NCBI GenBank assembly: GCA_945907045.1
Contig: CAMDSH010000018.1
Coordinates: 1-64,000 of the forward strand
Direction of reading: 5' to 3'
Length of the DNA stretch: 64,000 bases
DNA from: Rhizobium sp. Q54
GTDB taxonomy: Bacteria > Pseudomonadota > Alphaproteobacteria > Rhizobiales > Xanthobacteraceae
This document shows positions 41,901 to 50,008 of this stretch, piece by piece. The position numbers and the translations under genes were made by a program. The notes under the pieces were generated by a model. That model made no database searches and was not told the DNA's origin. It saw only the letters and a list, made by a program, of their open reading frames with translations. Each line of letters starts with the position of its first letter. Positions within the stretch are counted from its first letter, which is position 1.

Positions 41901-42410
41901 CTAAATCCGCGCCAGCTTCACGTCCACCGGCGGGCCGCTCTTGATGGTCTGATAGACGACGCAATAGCGCTCGGTCAGCTTGAGCAGCTGGTCGAGTTGC
42001 TCCTGCGGCGCATCGGTCTCGACATCGAAGCGCAGGCGGATTTGCGCGAAACCCACCGGCGCATCCTTGGCAACGCCGAGCGTACCGCGAAAATCGAGAT
42101 CGCCTTCCGCCGATACCTTGCCGGACTTGAGCGGGATCGCGAGCGCGGTGGCGACGGCTTTCAGCGTGACACCGGCGCAGGCGACAAGCGCTTCCAGCAG
42201 CATGTCGCCGGAGCACAATTCCATGCCGGAACCGCCGGTCGCCGGATGCAGACCCGCTATGCTGAGCGCACGGCCGGTCTCCACCTTGCAGGCGATGGAT
42301 GTATCGTCGAGCGTGCCTTTTGCCTTGAGCGTGATGAACGCGGATTTCGGTTCGCTCTTGTAGCGCTCCTTGATCGGCGCCTGCATCGCGCGCAGTTCAT
42401 TGGCGTCCAT
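41901..42410 (-). CDS. OsmC/Ohr-family protein
   Basis: 169-residue OsmC-superfamily protein. The two redox cysteines expected for peroxide/disulfide-reductase activity lie in LVACAGVTLKAV (near 95) and ERYCVVYQTIK (near 150). The ETGRALSIAGLHPATGG segment, with the conserved Arg, is also visible. OsmC-type proteins reduce organic hydroperoxides in the cytosol with lipoyl or dihydrolipoamide donors. The start at 42410 is preceded by GGAG-like bases (AAGGAG, six bases upstream). It is upstream of the membrane protein and downstream of the alcohol dehydrogenase, all on the minus strand, so it may be part of their operon. Specific oxidant unknown. Confidence 0.87.
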   Translation of the reverse strand: MDANELRAMQAPIKERYKSEPKSAFITLKAKGTLDDTSIACKVETGRALSIAGLHPATGGSGMELCSGDMLLEALVACAGVTLKAVATALAIPLKSGKVSAEGDLDFRGTLGVAKDAPVGFAQIRLRFDVETDAPQEQLDQLLKLTERYCVVYQTIKSGPPVDVKLARI

Positions 42411-42446
42411 GTCGATCTCCTTTTTCTTCTTAACAGTGATCCAGAT

Positions 42447-43502
42447 TCAGGCGGGCGTGAGCACCACACGGCCGACGATCTTTCCCGCGCGCAGGTCGTT
42501 GAGCGCGGCGTTGACGTCGCTTAAAGGGCGCGTGCGCAGCGGGATCGGCGGCAGACCCTTGGCCCGGACGAGATCGAGCAGCTCCTTCATCTCCGGCAGG
42601 CTGCCGACGTAGGAGCCCATGATCGCCATCGCGCGCATCGGGAAGAACGGTGTCGACACCGTGATGTCACCGCCGAACAGGCCGACGATGATCAGCTTGC
42701 CGCCTTTGGTCAGACTATCAACGCCAAGTTGCGCCGTTGCGGACGAGCCGACGAGATCGATCACCGCCCATGCGCCGCCTTTGGTCGCCGCGATGATCTG
42801 CTGGGCGGCATCAGGCGCGTTGCCGTCGATGACGGCGAGCGCACCGGCTTTTTTCGCGGCATCGCGTTTGAGCGGATCGATATCGACGACGATGGCGCCC
42901 TTGTTTCCCATCATCTTGTTGAGCGCGAGGCACATCAGGCCAAGCCCGCCGGCGCCAATGATCACCACCGGCTCGTCCTTGATCGCCGCGCCGGCTTTTT
43001 TCAACGCCCCATATGTCGTAACGCCCGAGCACGCAAGCGGCGCGACTTTTTCCGGGGCCAGATCGCCGATCTCGAACAGGTAGCGCGGATGCGGCACCAT
43101 CAGATAATCCGCGTAGCCGCCGTTGCTGAACACGCCGAGATTGCGTGGCGTCTTGCACAGCTGCTCGTCGCCGCGTTTGCACACCGTGCATTCGCCGCAG
43201 CCCATCCACGGATGCGCGAGCACGCGCGCGCCGATTTTCACGCCCTTCGCCTGCGGCCCGGCGGAGACTATCTCGCCGACATTTTCGTGGCCCATGGTGA
43301 GCGGCAGCTTGATGCCGCGCTCGAGCAGTTGCATGCGCTTGCCGCCGCCGAGTTCATAAAATCCGTCCCAGATGTGCAGGTCGCTGTGGCACACGCCCGC
43401 CGCAATTACCTTGAGCAGCACCTGCGTGCCGACCGGTTCGGGCGTCGGCGCCTCGACCAATTTGAGCGGCGCGCCGCACTCGCAGACCTGGAAGCTTTTC
43501 AT
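42447..43502 (-). CDS. Zinc-dependent alcohol dehydrogenase
   Basis: 351-residue medium-chain dehydrogenase. Catalytic zinc ligands: Cys in AAGVCHSDLHIWDG and Glu/His in LPLTMGHENVGE, with the structural-zinc cysteines in GCGECTVCKRGDEQLCK. The Rossmann core has VVIIGAGGLGLMCLALNKMMG. The substrate alcohol or aldehyde is not defined; the SDL motif and size fit the class-I/sorbitol-like group. The ABC importer genes follow further upstream, 51 bases from its start on the same strand, and OsmC is downstream. Its C-terminus is ordinary (RVVLTPA). Confidence 0.92.
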   Translation of the reverse strand: MKSFQVCECGAPLKLVEAPTPEPVGTQVLLKVIAAGVCHSDLHIWDGFYELGGGKRMQLLERGIKLPLTMGHENVGEIVSAGPQAKGVKIGARVLAHPWMGCGECTVCKRGDEQLCKTPRNLGVFSNGGYADYLMVPHPRYLFEIGDLAPEKVAPLACSGVTTYGALKKAGAAIKDEPVVIIGAGGLGLMCLALNKMMGNKGAIVVDIDPLKRDAAKKAGALAVIDGNAPDAAQQIIAATKGGAWAVIDLVGSSATAQLGVDSLTKGGKLIIVGLFGGDITVSTPFFPMRAMAIMGSYVGSLPEMKELLDLVRAKGLPPIPLRTRPLSDVNAALNDLRAGKIVGRVVLTPA

Positions 43503-43553
43503 TGTGTCCCCGGCATTCTTGTTATGGCCGGAAACAATAGCCGAGAGAAACGA

Positions 43554-44342
43554 TCACCACCACAGCGCGGCGCCGGCTTCGGTCTTGCTCTCGACCGGAT
43601 CGGTGGCGGCGCGGGAGAGCGAGCGGTCAAGCGCCGCCAGCACTCTTCGTTTGGCGAAATCGAAGGCGGCCGATTGCCGGTCGCGCGGGCGCGGCAGATC
43701 GCAAGGAATCTCGTCGAAGATACGCCCCGGTTTCGAGCGCATCACCATCACGCGGTCGGCGAGCACGATGGCCTCGTCGACATCGTGCGTCACCAGAATA
43801 AGCGTCGGCTTGGTGTCCGCCCACAGGCCGAGCAAATGATCCTGCAGATCGGCGCGGGTGAAGGCATCGAGCGCCGAGAACGGCTCGTCGAGCAGCAGCA
43901 CGCGCGGGCGCGGCACCAGTGCGCGCGCAATCGCCACGCGCTGCGCCTGTCCGCCGGAGAGTTCGCGCGGCCACATCCGCGCTTTTTCCGTGAGGCCGAC
44001 GCGCGCCAGCGCATTGGCGACGAGTTCCTCGCGCTGCTTGCGCGGGCGCTGCTCCAGCCCGAAGCCGACATTGCCGGCGACGGTGAGCCAGGGCAGCAGC
44101 CGCGGCTCCTGGAAAATGATTCCGATTTTCTCGTGCGGCGCGGCGATCGCCTCATCGTCGAGCACGACACGGCCCTGGCTCGGCGTATCGAGCCCGGAAA
44201 TGGCGCGCAGCAATGTCGACTTGCCGCAGCCGGAGCCGCCGACGATGGCGAGGATTTCGCCGGGGCCGACCTGCAGCGACACGCCGTCCACCGCGCGCAC
44301 GCCGTTGGCATAAGTTTTCCCGATGCGATCGAGCGCCAGCAT
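43554..44342 (-). CDS. ABC transporter ATP-binding protein (sulfonate/nitrate/taurine type)
   Basis: 262 residues from the ATG at 44342, which has GAGGAG upstream within the end of the permease gene. Walker A is GGSGCGKSTLL (near 41), the Q-loop follows IIFQEPRLLPWL, the signature is ELSGGQAQRVAIARAL, and Walker B is VLLLDEPFSALD. This is the SsuB/NrtD/TauB class. The very long open frame that continues upstream is the permease gene read out of frame. It works with the permease 2 bases upstream and the receptor at 45299-46276. Cytosolic face of the inner membrane. Confidence 0.94.
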   Translation of the reverse strand: MLALDRIGKTYANGVRAVDGVSLQVGPGEILAIVGGSGCGKSTLLRAISGLDTPSQGRVVLDDEAIAAPHEKIGIIFQEPRLLPWLTVAGNVGFGLEQRPRKQREELVANALARVGLTEKARMWPRELSGGQAQRVAIARALVPRPRVLLLDEPFSALDAFTRADLQDHLLGLWADTKPTLILVTHDVDEAIVLADRVMVMRSKPGRIFDEIPCDLPRPRDRQSAAFDFAKRRVLAALDRSLSRAATDPVESKTEAGAALWW

Positions 44343-44344
44343 GC

Positions 44345-45193
44345 TCAGGTCTCCTCGCTGCGCGCGCCAAAGCGGTCTTCCCAGCGCAGGAACGGCGCGG
44401 CGGCAGCGGCGACGATCCAGTCGGTGGTCTTGCCGATCACGGCGAAGGCGACAATCGCCGCGACAATCTGCGCCGGCTTGCCGAGTTGCTGGCCATCGAC
44501 CAGCAGATAACCAAGCCCCTCGGACGCGCCCATGAATTCGGCGGCGACGACGAACATCCATCCCAAACCCAGACCCGAACGCAGCGCGATGACGTAAGCA
44601 GGCAGCACCGCGGGCAATAAAATCCGCCGCACCATCGCCGTGCCGGAAAGCCGGAACGCGCGGCCAACCTCGACGATCTTGCGATCGACCGACATCACCG
44701 CGCCCATGACGCCGAGATAAACGGGGAAAAATACACCGACAGCGATCAGCACCACCTTCGAGGTCTCGAAAATGCCGAGCCACAGGATGAACAAGGGAAT
44801 CCATGCAATCGACGGAATCGCGCGCAACGCCTGCAATGTGGGATCGAGCAGGCGGCGCAGGAAGAGCGAATAGCCGGTGATTGCGCCGAGAAGCGTGCCG
44901 ACCGCGACGCCGATGCCGAAACCGGCTGCAACGCGCGCCAGCGTCGCCGCCGCGTGGCGCTGCAATTCGCCGGTGCGCGCCAGTTCCGCGAATGTGTTGA
45001 AGATGACGGAAGGCGGCGGCACCAGCCGCCCGTTGGAGAGACCGGCCCGCACCGCCAGTTCCCATCCTAACGCGAGGCCGACCGGAACGATCAGCCCGAG
45101 CACCGGACGCGCGAAACGCGCAAGGCCGCTCTTTCGTTCGCTCTGCCCGGCCGCAGCCGGCTCAACCGTCGTCGTCATGAGGACAAGAGACAT
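44345..45193 (-). CDS. ABC transporter permease (SsuC/TauC type)
   Basis: 282 residues with six hydrophobic helices. The EAA loop, where the ATPase docks, is in VEVGRAFRLSGTAMVRRILLPAVLPAY. The first helix is GLIVPVGLALGWELAVRAG. It belongs to the BPD_transp_1 group of sulfonate, nitrate and taurine importers. A second ATG five codons later (45178) is an alternative start. It is separated from the receptor gene by a 105-base gap with a strong hairpin. Together with the receptor and ATPase it forms a complete three-gene importer; the ligand is unknown. Confidence 0.93.
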   Translation of the reverse strand: MSLVLMTTTVEPAAAGQSERKSGLARFARPVLGLIVPVGLALGWELAVRAGLSNGRLVPPPSVIFNTFAELARTGELQRHAAATLARVAAGFGIGVAVGTLLGAITGYSLFLRRLLDPTLQALRAIPSIAWIPLFILWLGIFETSKVVLIAVGVFFPVYLGVMGAVMSVDRKIVEVGRAFRLSGTAMVRRILLPAVLPAYVIALRSGLGLGWMFVVAAEFMGASEGLGYLLVDGQQLGKPAQIVAAIVAFAVIGKTTDWIVAAAAAPFLRWEDRFGARSEET

Positions 45194-45244
45194 AACCCAA
45201 CCGCGAAACGCAATATTCGAACGTGAAGATTCCGGAAACAGGGA

Positions 45245-45275
45245 CCGTCCGCCCGGATGCGCGCCGGGCGGACGG
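45245..45275 (-). other. Intercistronic hairpin between ABC receptor and permease
   Basis: CCGTCCGCCCGG (45245-45256) pairs perfectly with CCGGGCGGACGG (45264-45275) over a seven-base loop, between the receptor stop (45299) and permease start (45193). There is no U-run longer than three, so it is more likely a stabiliser of the receptor mRNA than a full terminator. Confidence 0.75.
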
Positions 45276-45298
45276 CTTTATCGCCGCGAACTCGAGGA

Positions 45299-46276
45299 TC
45301 AGTTCGTGACGGCGAGGTAACGGTCGTCGATGAGATCATCGACCGTTTTCTTGACATCGACATCCGCGGCGATCACGCCTGCCTGCTGCAGGGCGATGCC
45401 GGCCGCGAGGATCGACGCGCGTTGCGGCGCGCCGATGCGGCTGTGCGTGAGCTCAGTGCGCTCTTTCAGCTGCTTGTCGACCACCGTCTCCGGAAGTTTC
45501 GTCGCGGCGATGAACACGCGCTTTTCCTCGGCGTAGTTGGCGAGCGAGTATTTGCGCGCCTCCTCGTAGACGGCGAGCACGCGCTTCACCAGATCGGGGT
45601 TATCTTTCAGGAACGCCTCGCGCACGTTGAGGATGCCCCAGGTGTTGGCTTCCTTGTTGCGGTAGAAAAGCTTGGCGCCTTCTTCCACTTCCGCCGCCGC
45701 CATCATCGGATCGAGACCGGCCCAGGCGTCGACATCGCCGCGAATAAGCGCGGTCTTGCCGTCGGGATGCTGGAGCAGCACCGACGTGATGTCCTTTTCG
45801 GTCAGGCCGACGCTTTGCAGCGCACGCACAAGGAAGATGTGCGGATCGGTGCCGCGCGTCACGGCGACGCGCTTGCCTTTCAGATCCGCGATCTTGGCGA
45901 TCTTCGAATCCTTGCCGGTGACGAGCGCGGTCCATTCGGGACGCGAATAGACGTAGATCGACTTGATCGGGTTGCCGTTGATCTTGGCAACGAGCGCGGC
46001 GGAGCCCGCCGTCGAACCAAAATCGATCGAGGAGGCGTTGAGGAATTCCAGCGCCTTGTTGGAGCCGAGCGTCTGCACCCAGACAATTTTGATGTTGTCC
46101 TTGGCAAATTCCTTTTCCAGCAGACCCTTTTCCTTGAGCACCATCGACACGGGATTGTAGGTCGCCCAGTCGATGCGGATTTCGCTCACCTTGTCGGCGG
46201 CGAACAGAGCCGTGGTCGGAATCAGGCCGACGAGAACGGCGGAAGCAAGTAACGAACGCCGGGAAAGCAGTTTCAT
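45299..46276 (-). CDS. ABC transporter substrate-binding protein (SsuA/aliphatic sulfonate type)
   Basis: 325 residues from the ATG at 46276 with GGAG seven bases upstream (the ATG at 46288 lies before that site). The N-terminus has a twin-arginine-like LLSRRSLLASAVLVGLI segment and a cleavage region LFAADKVSE. The mature protein is the SsuA/NrtA-like class: IDWATYNPVSMVLKEKGLLE, then FGSTAGSAALVAKINGNPIKS and TRGTDPHIFLVRALQSVGLT. The usual ligands are sulfonates, nitrate or thiamine precursors. It is the first gene of the importer; a hairpin and the permease follow. Its promoter lies in the 337-base region upstream. Confidence 0.92.
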   Translation of the reverse strand: MKLLSRRSLLASAVLVGLIPTTALFAADKVSEIRIDWATYNPVSMVLKEKGLLEKEFAKDNIKIVWVQTLGSNKALEFLNASSIDFGSTAGSAALVAKINGNPIKSIYVYSRPEWTALVTGKDSKIAKIADLKGKRVAVTRGTDPHIFLVRALQSVGLTEKDITSVLLQHPDGKTALIRGDVDAWAGLDPMMAAAEVEEGAKLFYRNKEANTWGILNVREAFLKDNPDLVKRVLAVYEEARKYSLANYAEEKRVFIAATKLPETVVDKQLKERTELTHSRIGAPQRASILAAGIALQQAGVIAADVDVKKTVDDLIDDRYLAVTN

Positions 46277-46613
46277 GACAATCTCCATTAGCGTGACGGC
46301 TCTTCCGCGTTTCCCAACGCGAACACCGCTGTTGATGGAGGCGGGATTTTTTAAGGAAGCCCCGCCTTCAGCGCGGCGAGGGACAACTTGGCCCCGCGCT
46401 TTAGCTGTATTTTTTAAGCGCCCGCAAGCTGCTCGCTCAAATCGGCGCTACGATTATTCTACAAAAACAGAATTAATGCCGTCAAACACATATTTTTATC
46501 TTTTTAATGTCATAAAGTAGATTTTTATTTCAATTTCCTCATCAAACCGATTTGCGCGTTTTCCCCCTCTCTGGCGGTGACACAACGGTTCCGCTCCGCT
46601 ATCGGATGCCCCC
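46277..46613. other. Divergent 337-base promoter region between ABC receptor and glnD
   Basis: No gene is seen. The middle (46460-46545) is strongly AT-rich compared with the rest, with runs such as TTTTTATC and TTTTTAATG that could be promoter -10 or UP elements. A 7-base stem AGCGCGG...CCGCGCT (46369-46402) is present with a long loop. I found no clear sigma-54 site (TGGCAC-N5-TTGCA) and no riboswitch signature. It carries the start signals of both the SsuA-like receptor (minus) and glnD (plus). Confidence 0.5.
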
Positions 46614-49409
46614 ATGCCTCCCGTTCCAGCCGCCACCAAATTGATCGATGCGCGCGCGATCGCCGCCGATCTCGAAAAGCTCGCCGCGCAGAAGAACGCC
46701 AACGAGCGCGAATTGCGCACGGCGGTGGCGCAGCGGCTGAAAGCCGCGCTGGCGCAAGGGCGCGCCAAGGCCGAGCAGATGCTGCTGAAAGATCGCCACG
46801 GCCGGCGCTGTGCCGAACGGCTGTGCCTGATGGAAGACGAAATCATCCGCATCGCGTTCGAATTCGTCTGCAAGCATCTTTATCCATCGCAAAATCCATC
46901 CGAGGCCGAGCACATGGCGGTGATCGCCACCGGCGGCTACGGCCGCGGGCTGCAGGCGCCGGGCTCCGACATCGATCTGCTGTTTCTCCTGCCCTACAAG
47001 CAGACCGCCTGGGGCGAGTCGGTCGCCGAAACCATTCTCTATTGTCTGTGGGACACTGGGCTCAAAGTCGGCCACGCCACGCGCTCGGTGGATGAATGCA
47101 TCCGTCAGTCGAAGGCGGACATGACCATCCGCACCGCGATCCTGGAAGCGCGCTTTCTGCTCGGCGACCGGAAACTGTTCGACGAACTGATCGAGCGCTT
47201 CGATCGCCAGGTCGCGCGCGGCTCCGCGCCGGAATTCGTCGCCGCCAAGCTGGCCGAGCGCGAGGAGCGCCACCGCCGCTCCGGCCAGTCGCGTTATCTG
47301 GTCGAACCGAACGTGAAGGACGGCAAAGGCGGCCTGCGCGACCTGCACACGTTGTTCTGGATCGCGAAATACGTCTATCGCGTTCATGAGCCGGACGAGC
47401 TCATCAAGCGCGGCGTGTTCGACCGCGACGAATACAAATTATTCCGCCGCTGCGAGGATTTTCTCTGGTCGGTGCGCTGCCACATGCATTTCGTCACCGG
47501 CCGCGCCGAGGAGCGGCTCTCGTTCGACATTCAGCGCGAGATCGCGGTGCGGCTCGGCTACACCGAGCATCCCGGCCAGCAGGATGTCGAGCGCTTCATG
47601 AAGCACTACTTTCTAGTGGCGAAGGATGTCGGCGATCTCACCGCCATCTTGTGCGCCGAGCTGGAAGACCGGCAGGCCAAGAGCACGCCGGTGCTCAGCC
47701 GCGTTATGGCGAAATTCCGTCCCGCGCGCCGCCGCCGCCTGAGCGAAAGCAACGACTTCATCATCGACAACAACCGCATCAACGTGGCGCGCGCCGATGT
47801 CTTCCGCCGCGACCCGGTCAATCTCATCCGCATCTTCTATCTCGCGCAGAAGCACAATCTCGCCTTCCACCCGGACGCCATGCGCGTGATCACGCGCTCG
47901 CTCAAGCTGATTGACGCCGATTTGCGCGAAAACGAGGAAGCCAATCACCTGTTCCTCGAAATCCTCACTTCGAAGAAAGATCCGGAGACGGTGCTGCGCC
48001 GGATGAACGAGGCAGGCGTGCTCGGCCATTTCGTGCGCGCCTTCGGACGCGTGGTGGCGATGATGCAATTCAATCTCTATCACCACTACACCGTGGACGA
48101 GCACCTGATCCGCTGCATCGGCGTGCTGGCGGAGATCGACGGCGGCAAGAGCGATGAATTTCCGCTTGCCACCGAACTAATGAAGAAGATCCTGCCGAAG
48201 CATCGCGCGCTGCTTTACGTCACGGTATTCCTGCACGACATCGCCAAGGGCCGCATCGAGGACCACTCGATCGCCGGCGCCCGCGTCGCGCGCCGCTTTT
48301 GCCCGCGTCTCGGCTTCTCTCCCGGCGACACCGATACCGTGGCGTGGTTGATCGAGAACCATCTGGTGATGTCGAGCGTGGCGCAGTCGCGCGATCTGTC
48401 CGACCGCAAGACCATCGAGAATTTCGCGGCGCTGGTGCAATCGCTCGAACGGCTGAAACTTCTGACCATTCTCACCACCGCCGACATCCGCGCGGTCGGC
48501 CCCGGCGTGTGGAACGGCTGGAAGGCGCAATTGCTGCGCACGCTTTATTACGAGACCGAGCCGGTGCTCACCGGCGGCTTCTCGGAAGTGAACCGCGCCC
48601 AGCGCGTGTCGATGGCGCAGGTTGAGTTCAAACATGCGCTCGCCGACTGGCCGCCGGACAAGCTTGAGGCCTATACCGCGCGGCTTTATCCGGCCTATTG
48701 GCTCAAAGTCGACCTGCCGCGCAAGATCGAGCATGCGAAATTCGTGCGCAGCGCCGAGGAAACCGGCAAGTCGCTCGCAACGTCCGTCGGCTTCGATGCC
48801 GCTCGCGGCGTCACGGAGTTGACCGTGCTCGCGCCTGATCATCCGTGGCTTTTGTCCATTATCGCGGGCGCCTGCGCGATGGCGGGCGCCAACATCGTCG
48901 ACGCACAGATTTACACCACCACCGACGGGCGCCCGCTCGACACCATCGCGGTGTCGCGCGAATTCGATCTCGACGAAGACGAAGCGCGCCGAGCCGCGCG
49001 CATCGCGGATTCGATCGAGAAAGCGCTGCGCGGCGAGCTGCGGCTGCCCGATGGCGTGGCAAAACGCGCGGCATCGCGGGCGCGGCTCAAAGCCTTCGCC
49101 GTCGAGCCATCGGTGACCATCAACAATCAGTGGTCGCATCGCTACACGATGGTGGAAGTCACCGGCCTCGATCGCACTGGCTTGCTCTACGAGATGACGA
49201 CGACGCTCTCGAAGCTCAATCTCAACATCGCCTCCGCGCACGTGGCGACGTTCGGCGAGCGCGTGGTCGACGTGTTCTACGTCACCGATTTGATGGGCGC
49301 GCAGATATCCTCGCCGACGCGGCAGGCCGCGATCAAGCGCGCGCTGATCGCGCTGTTCGCGCCGGGAAAAACCGAACCGAAAATGGCGAAAGAATCCGCG
49401 GCTGTTTAG
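46614..49409 (+). CDS. glnD: [Protein-PII] uridylyltransferase / uridylyl-removing enzyme
   Basis: 931 residues, the nitrogen-status sensor that uridylylates PII proteins. It has the nucleotidyltransferase motif GSDIDLLFLLPY (near residue 115), a PII-uridylyltransferase helical part, the HD hydrolase domain with LHDIAKG (near 540) and two C-terminal ACT domains (PDHPWLLSIIAGACAMAGANI near 735 and GLDRTGLLYEMTTTLSKLN near 845) that bind glutamine. Full-length and typical. A weak ribosome-binding site precedes it. It usually sits close to mutS in Rhizobiales; here a 5.6 kb block intervenes. Confidence 0.98.
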   Translation: MPPVPAATKLIDARAIAADLEKLAAQKNANERELRTAVAQRLKAALAQGRAKAEQMLLKDRHGRRCAERLCLMEDEIIRIAFEFVCKHLYPSQNPSEAEHMAVIATGGYGRGLQAPGSDIDLLFLLPYKQTAWGESVAETILYCLWDTGLKVGHATRSVDECIRQSKADMTIRTAILEARFLLGDRKLFDELIERFDRQVARGSAPEFVAAKLAEREERHRRSGQSRYLVEPNVKDGKGGLRDLHTLFWIAKYVYRVHEPDELIKRGVFDRDEYKLFRRCEDFLWSVRCHMHFVTGRAEERLSFDIQREIAVRLGYTEHPGQQDVERFMKHYFLVAKDVGDLTAILCAELEDRQAKSTPVLSRVMAKFRPARRRRLSESNDFIIDNNRINVARADVFRRDPVNLIRIFYLAQKHNLAFHPDAMRVITRSLKLIDADLRENEEANHLFLEILTSKKDPETVLRRMNEAGVLGHFVRAFGRVVAMMQFNLYHHYTVDEHLIRCIGVLAEIDGGKSDEFPLATELMKKILPKHRALLYVTVFLHDIAKGRIEDHSIAGARVARRFCPRLGFSPGDTDTVAWLIENHLVMSSVAQSRDLSDRKTIENFAALVQSLERLKLLTILTTADIRAVGPGVWNGWKAQLLRTLYYETEPVLTGGFSEVNRAQRVSMAQVEFKHALADWPPDKLEAYTARLYPAYWLKVDLPRKIEHAKFVRSAEETGKSLATSVGFDAARGVTELTVLAPDHPWLLSIIAGACAMAGANIVDAQIYTTTDGRPLDTIAVSREFDLDEDEARRAARIADSIEKALRGELRLPDGVAKRAASRARLKAFAVEPSVTINNQWSHRYTMVEVTGLDRTGLLYEMTTTLSKLNLNIASAHVATFGERVVDVFYVTDLMGAQISSPTRQAAIKRALIALFAPGKTEPKMAKESAAV

Positions 49410-49423
49410 CCTTTGGCGGATGA

Positions 49424-49462
49424 AAAACGGCGCCGGAGCGTTTTGAACCGCGCCGGCGCCGC
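49424..49462 (-). terminator. Rho-independent terminator of the small basic protein gene
   Basis: CGGCGCCGG (49429-49437) pairs with CCGGCGCCG (49454-49462), extended by a GCG/CGC pair after one mismatch, with an eight-base loop. On the minus strand the stem is followed by five U (49424-49428). It ends the transcript of the gene at 49503-49727. It also follows the glnD stop (15 bases), and may work in both directions since glnD needs a 3' end here. Confidence 0.8.
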
Positions 49463-49502
49463 TTGAAAAACTTTTGAAGTCAGATCGTCGAGAAAGAAGC
49501 GA

Positions 49503-49727
49503 TTACTTCTTCTTCTTCGCTTTTCTGTGCTTCTTCACGATCGCCGGCTTGCCGGCGAGCGACTCGGCCGGCACCACCCACTGGCGAGCCGCGTCCATGA
49601 AGAACTTGCTGTTATCGACAGCCGCGGCGGCGGCGGGAGCCTTCGCCCGCTTGGCCTTCTTGGCTTCCGCCAGCGACGGAACGGTGACGGCGATCAGCGC
49701 CGCAAGCAACAGTGCACTCTTACGCAT
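49503..49727 (-). CDS. Small secreted lysine/alanine-rich protein
   Basis: 74 residues from the ATG at 49727, with GGGGAT upstream (the longer frame has no site). A signal peptide is clear: MRKSALLLAALIAVTVPSLAEAKK. The mature part is basic and Ala/Lys-rich with a core DNSKFFMDAARQWVVPAESLAGKP, and it ends in a lysine tail (HRKAKKKK). I do not recognise the family; it may bind envelope polymers or nucleic acid. It is a lone gene, convergent with glnD and divergent from PBP1A, with its own terminator. Confidence 0.7.
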   Translation of the reverse strand: MRKSALLLAALIAVTVPSLAEAKKAKRAKAPAAAAAVDNSKFFMDAARQWVVPAESLAGKPAIVKKHRKAKKKK

Positions 49728-50008
49728 TTGAAAATCCCCAGAGCTTTTGTTTGACACAACCGGCTTATCCGGCGGCGGCATCTATGCAGAGAATTCCCGT
49801 ACCGGAAATATAGACTTGCGATATTCGGCAGATTATCCGCCGGAGAGTTGCCGCCGCGCCGCAGTTTCTAAACGGCGGTTCATTTAACGCGGCGTTTGCT
49901 GCTATTTTGGCGCTTAACGACACCTTAAACCGCCGCCATTAGCGTGGCCTCACAATACGGCGTGGGGCCGCCGCTCGTTGCATTTGGAATGTGTCACCGG
50001 GACGTGAG

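Noticed and set aside
42729-44510. 593-codon plus-strand frame crossing alcohol dehydrogenase and ABC genes
   Set aside because: It runs antisense through three genes with intact catalytic motifs; only low-complexity Arg-rich sequence results.
43554-45065. 503-residue ABC ATPase with a long N-terminal extension
   Set aside because: The extra 240 residues are the permease gene read in another frame; the ATPase starts at 44342 with a ribosome-binding site.
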